NCBI GenBank assembly: GCA_023230025.1
Contig: JALNYD010000028.1
Span: 1-17,681, forward strand
Source: Candidatus Cloacimonadota bacterium
Lineage (GTDB): Bacteria > Cloacimonadota > Cloacimonadia > Cloacimonadales > Cloacimonadaceae
DNA: 17,681 nt
Direction: 5' to 3'
The position numbers and the translations under genes were made by a program. Each line of letters begins with the position of its first letter. Position 1 is the first letter of the stretch. Below, piece after piece: positions 16,224 through 17,681 of this stretch. A model generated the notes under the pieces. The model did no database searches. It was not told the origin of the DNA and worked only from the letters and a program-made list of their open reading frames with translations.

Positions 16224-16937
16224 CTATTTGATTGCCTGATACTCACCATCCTGATGGATTTTCCCTGTACTGCTATCGAAGTCTTGCTTTACTATTGTGC
16301 TATTTTTCAAATACAAGCCACCCGTACCTGATTCCACTTCCGCGCTTTCAATATAGCTGTCCTTGAGATTGATCGAGCCTGTTCCCGTATTGATCTCCGC
16401 AGTTACCGCCACGCACTTGTCCAGATTAACTGAACCCGTTCCCGTATCCAGATTGAGGGCTTTGCTTTGAATATTACGCAAGTCCACTCTGCCGGTTCCG
16501 GTTTCGATATTGAGCATGGAAACCCGCTGCATATCAGAAAGCTTCACACTGCCGGTTCCGGTTTCAATATTGAGGTTCAGATTGTTGGGGATTGTTCCGG
16601 TTATAGAAGTCAGCAGCACTGGTTTACCGGATTTGGATTCGGTCTTGATCTTTCCCTCAGAGAGCGTGATAATGGCATCTGAAGGCTCATATTCCTTGTA
16701 TTTCACCAAAATCCTGGCCCGGGGCTCGGTCACTCCATTCAGTTCCATGCCGGCAACTCCACTGCTAAGCTCAAGAAGATTACCGGTATAGGATTCATTG
16801 AGCTCAATTTCACCAGTGTGATTCAAGCGGTATCCGTCCAGTACCGTGTTGTCCTCGGAGACTCCGTTACAACTGATCTGACAGGCCGGAAGACCAAGCA
16901 TCAGGAATATGATCAGAAATAGTGTTATGTGTCTCAT
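16224..16937 (-). CDS. Lipoprotein with six TGTG beta-repeats (DUF4097-like)
   Basis: 237 residues. The start has GAGG upstream (plus-strand CCTC at 16946-16949, 8-base spacer). The signal ends LPAC with lipidated Cys19. A non-repetitive part (about 20-110) is followed by six beta-hairpin repeats at 123, 143, 162, 181, 200 and 219, each of the form [ND][IVL][ED]TGTGSVxL, last one SSTGKIH. The regular 19-20-residue step and Gly/Thr turns match the DUF4097/DUF2807 type of right-handed beta-helix or adhesin-like proteins, whose function is unknown. It is probably a periplasmic or outer-membrane lipoprotein. It reads convergently with the LruC-domain gene. Possibly co-transcribed with the radical SAM gene upstream (168-base gap). 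Confidence 0.85.
   Translation of the reverse strand: MRHITLFLIIFLMLGLPACQISCNGVSEDNTVLDGYRLNHTGEIELNESYTGNLLELSSGVAGMELNGVTEPRARILVKYKEYEPSDAIITLSEGKIKTESKSGKPVLLTSITGTIPNNLNLNIETGTGSVKLSDMQRVSMLNIETGTGRVDLRNIQSKALNLDTGTGSVNLDKCVAVTAEINTGTGSINLKDSYIESAEVESGTGGLYLKNSTIVKQDFDSSTGKIHQDGEYQAIK
16251..16571 (-). repeat. Six tandem 57-60-base repeats encoding TGTG beta-turns
   Basis: Six in-frame units inside the lipoprotein gene. The two nearest the 5' end are still nearly identical in DNA around the core (plus-strand positions 16493-16512 and 16553-16572 differ by one base), so the array includes a recent or homogenised duplication. Confidence 0.8.
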
Positions 16938-16976
16938 TTCTCTTACCTCTGTTTATGGCTTTTTGTGGCTTAATGG

Positions 16977-17024
16977 TGCAAATCCTATTCCAATCATCCA
17001 TCTGACGGATGCTCTTGATTTGCA
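16977..17024 (-). promoter_or_regulatory. Nested hairpins in the leader of the TGTG-repeat lipoprotein
   Basis: TGCAAATC (16977-16984) pairs perfectly with GATTTGCA (17017-17024) over 8 bp and encloses a second 5-bp stem, CATCC (16995-16999) with GGATG (17007-17011). No T tract follows on the minus strand, so it is not a plain terminator. It could be a folded leader or a protein-binding site. Confidence 0.4.
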
Positions 17025-17065
17025 TGCACTTATATTGTAACTAACTATCAGGAATGGCATGAAAC

Positions 17066-17080
17066 ATATCATTATGATAT
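17066..17080. promoter_or_regulatory. 15-base palindrome, possible operator
   Basis: ATATCAT-T-ATGATAT is a perfect inverted repeat of 7-base arms around one T, in the 168-base gap between the two minus-strand genes. AT-rich, so chance cannot be excluded. Confidence 0.35.
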
Positions 17081-17105
17081 CAAGCTATATATAAAAGGAA
17101 TAGTC

Positions 17106-17681
17106 TCAGCGTTTGAACACATACTGTTTCAAGGTAGGCAGATGCAAATATGACATCGCCCTGGAACTGGGAGTAAAGCAGTTGTTCCAGCAGCCCTGAC
17201 AGTTTTCAAATTGCCGCAGCATTGCCTGCCAATCATTACTCTGAAACAGCTCACCGATCTCGTCCTGCAGCAAATTACCCAGAGCCTGGCTCATACAGGT
17301 GTGAATGTCCCCATTTTCATGGACAAAGAACTTGCTGCCAAAGGTTGGCGAGATCAGATACGGGCATTGTTTCGCCTGCTCACCCGCCTGATGCTTCAAT
17401 ATCCCGTCATAGTACCAAAGGGGAGTTTTCAGATTCTTCACTTTGCGGATTTGTTGAATTGCCCCAGCTATCTGTTGAGGATCTTTGATTTTCAGGAGAT
17501 CAGTTTCACGATGGTTACTGGAACCCCAGCGGTAGAGATCGATGTTCATGTTCCAATCCAGTTCCTCCAGGTTTTGGATGATCCCGGATAACTGATTGAT
17601 ATTCAGAGCGCTCAGAACCACTGTTGCCGTAGGTTTGTGTTTATAGTCCCCCCTGCTGCGCAAGGCATTGATCATCTTCAT
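17106..17681 (-). CDS. Radical SAM protein, C-terminal SPASM-type part (5'-partial)
   Basis: 191 residues are visible; the gene runs in from the right edge, where an ATG happens to be the last codon, and the radical SAM CxxxCxxC core is missing from the visible part. The part shows a barrel-like region (TATVVLSALNINQL, strands and helices to about 95), then a Cys set C106, C129, C161, C164, C168 with spacing C-x22-C-x31-CxxCxxxC and the SPASM-like GSKFFVHENGDIHTCMSQALGNL stretch, typical of an auxiliary iron-sulfur cluster domain. Such enzymes modify peptides or act as anaerobic maturases; the substrate is unknown. No small precursor peptide was seen next to it inside the window. Confidence 0.75.
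   Translation of the reverse strand: MKMINALRSRGDYKHKPTATVVLSALNINQLSGIIQNLEELDWNMNIDLYRWGSSNHRETDLLKIKDPQQIAGAIQQIRKVKNLKTPLWYYDGILKHQAGEQAKQCPYLISPTFGSKFFVHENGDIHTCMSQALGNLLQDEIGELFQSNDWQAMLRQFENCQGCWNNCFTPSSRAMSYLHLPTLKQYVFKR

Noticed and set aside
1..17681. CRISPR arrays, tRNA or rRNA genes, insertion sequences, phage or toxin-antitoxin genes
   Set aside because: Looked for on both strands; no repeats with spacers, no cloverleaf or rRNA-like stretches, no transposase or integrase motifs seen.

Overview
The window looks like a chromosomal segment from a Gram-negative bacterium of the FCB group, most likely Candidatus Cloacimonadota (Cloacimonetes) or a close relative. This rests on large secreted proteins with Fn3/Ig modules ending in a FlgD-like domain opened by YPNPFNP, on signal-peptide lipoproteins (FGE-like, LruC-like, DUF4097-like), on an outer-membrane barrel candidate, and on a two-domain-type pyruvate phosphate dikinase of the length seen in this group. 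The taxonomic call is inference from protein style. No rRNA, tRNA, CRISPR array, insertion sequence or phage gene was seen.

Left part (1-8261, all + strand) is a cell-surface region. It holds the 3' part of one giant modular secreted protein (already open at the left edge), a terminator, a full-length collinear paralogue (GTG start at 2968), another terminator-like hairpin, then a two-gene operon of an outer-membrane beta-barrel candidate (5845-6702) and a lipoprotein with three chitobiase-C-terminal-like repeats joined to an FGE-sulfatase-like domain (6723-8261).

Middle part (8442-14595, all + strand) is housekeeping: a uracil-DNA-glycosylase-superfamily protein, pyruvate phosphate dikinase (ppdK) with its own promoter and terminator, and a three-gene operon of a YkvA/DUF1232 membrane protein, the XTP/dITP pyrophosphatase RdgB and a phosphomannomutase/phosphoglucomutase. 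A clear sigma70-type promoter starts this operon and a strong hairpin ends it. PPDK interconverts PEP and pyruvate; the sugar mutase feeds glycan precursors, which may supply surface polysaccharide; RdgB cleans the nucleotide pool.

Right part (14895-17681) returns to surface and accessory genes: an LruC-domain lipoprotein (+), then two convergent minus-strand genes, a DUF4097-like lipoprotein with six roughly 19-20-residue beta repeats and the C-terminal part of a radical SAM/SPASM-type protein cut by the right edge. No gene-free stretch exceeds 300 bases; the longest (14596-14894) holds a terminator and weak promoter-like sequences.

Two start sites are corrected here (GTG 2968 and ATG 12099). 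The most unusual things are the neighbourhood of YPNPFNP-tailed cargo with an FGE-like lipoprotein and barrel, a recurrent very short promoter-to-RBS geometry, and palindromes in the 16938-17105 gap. I do not see proof of a new system.
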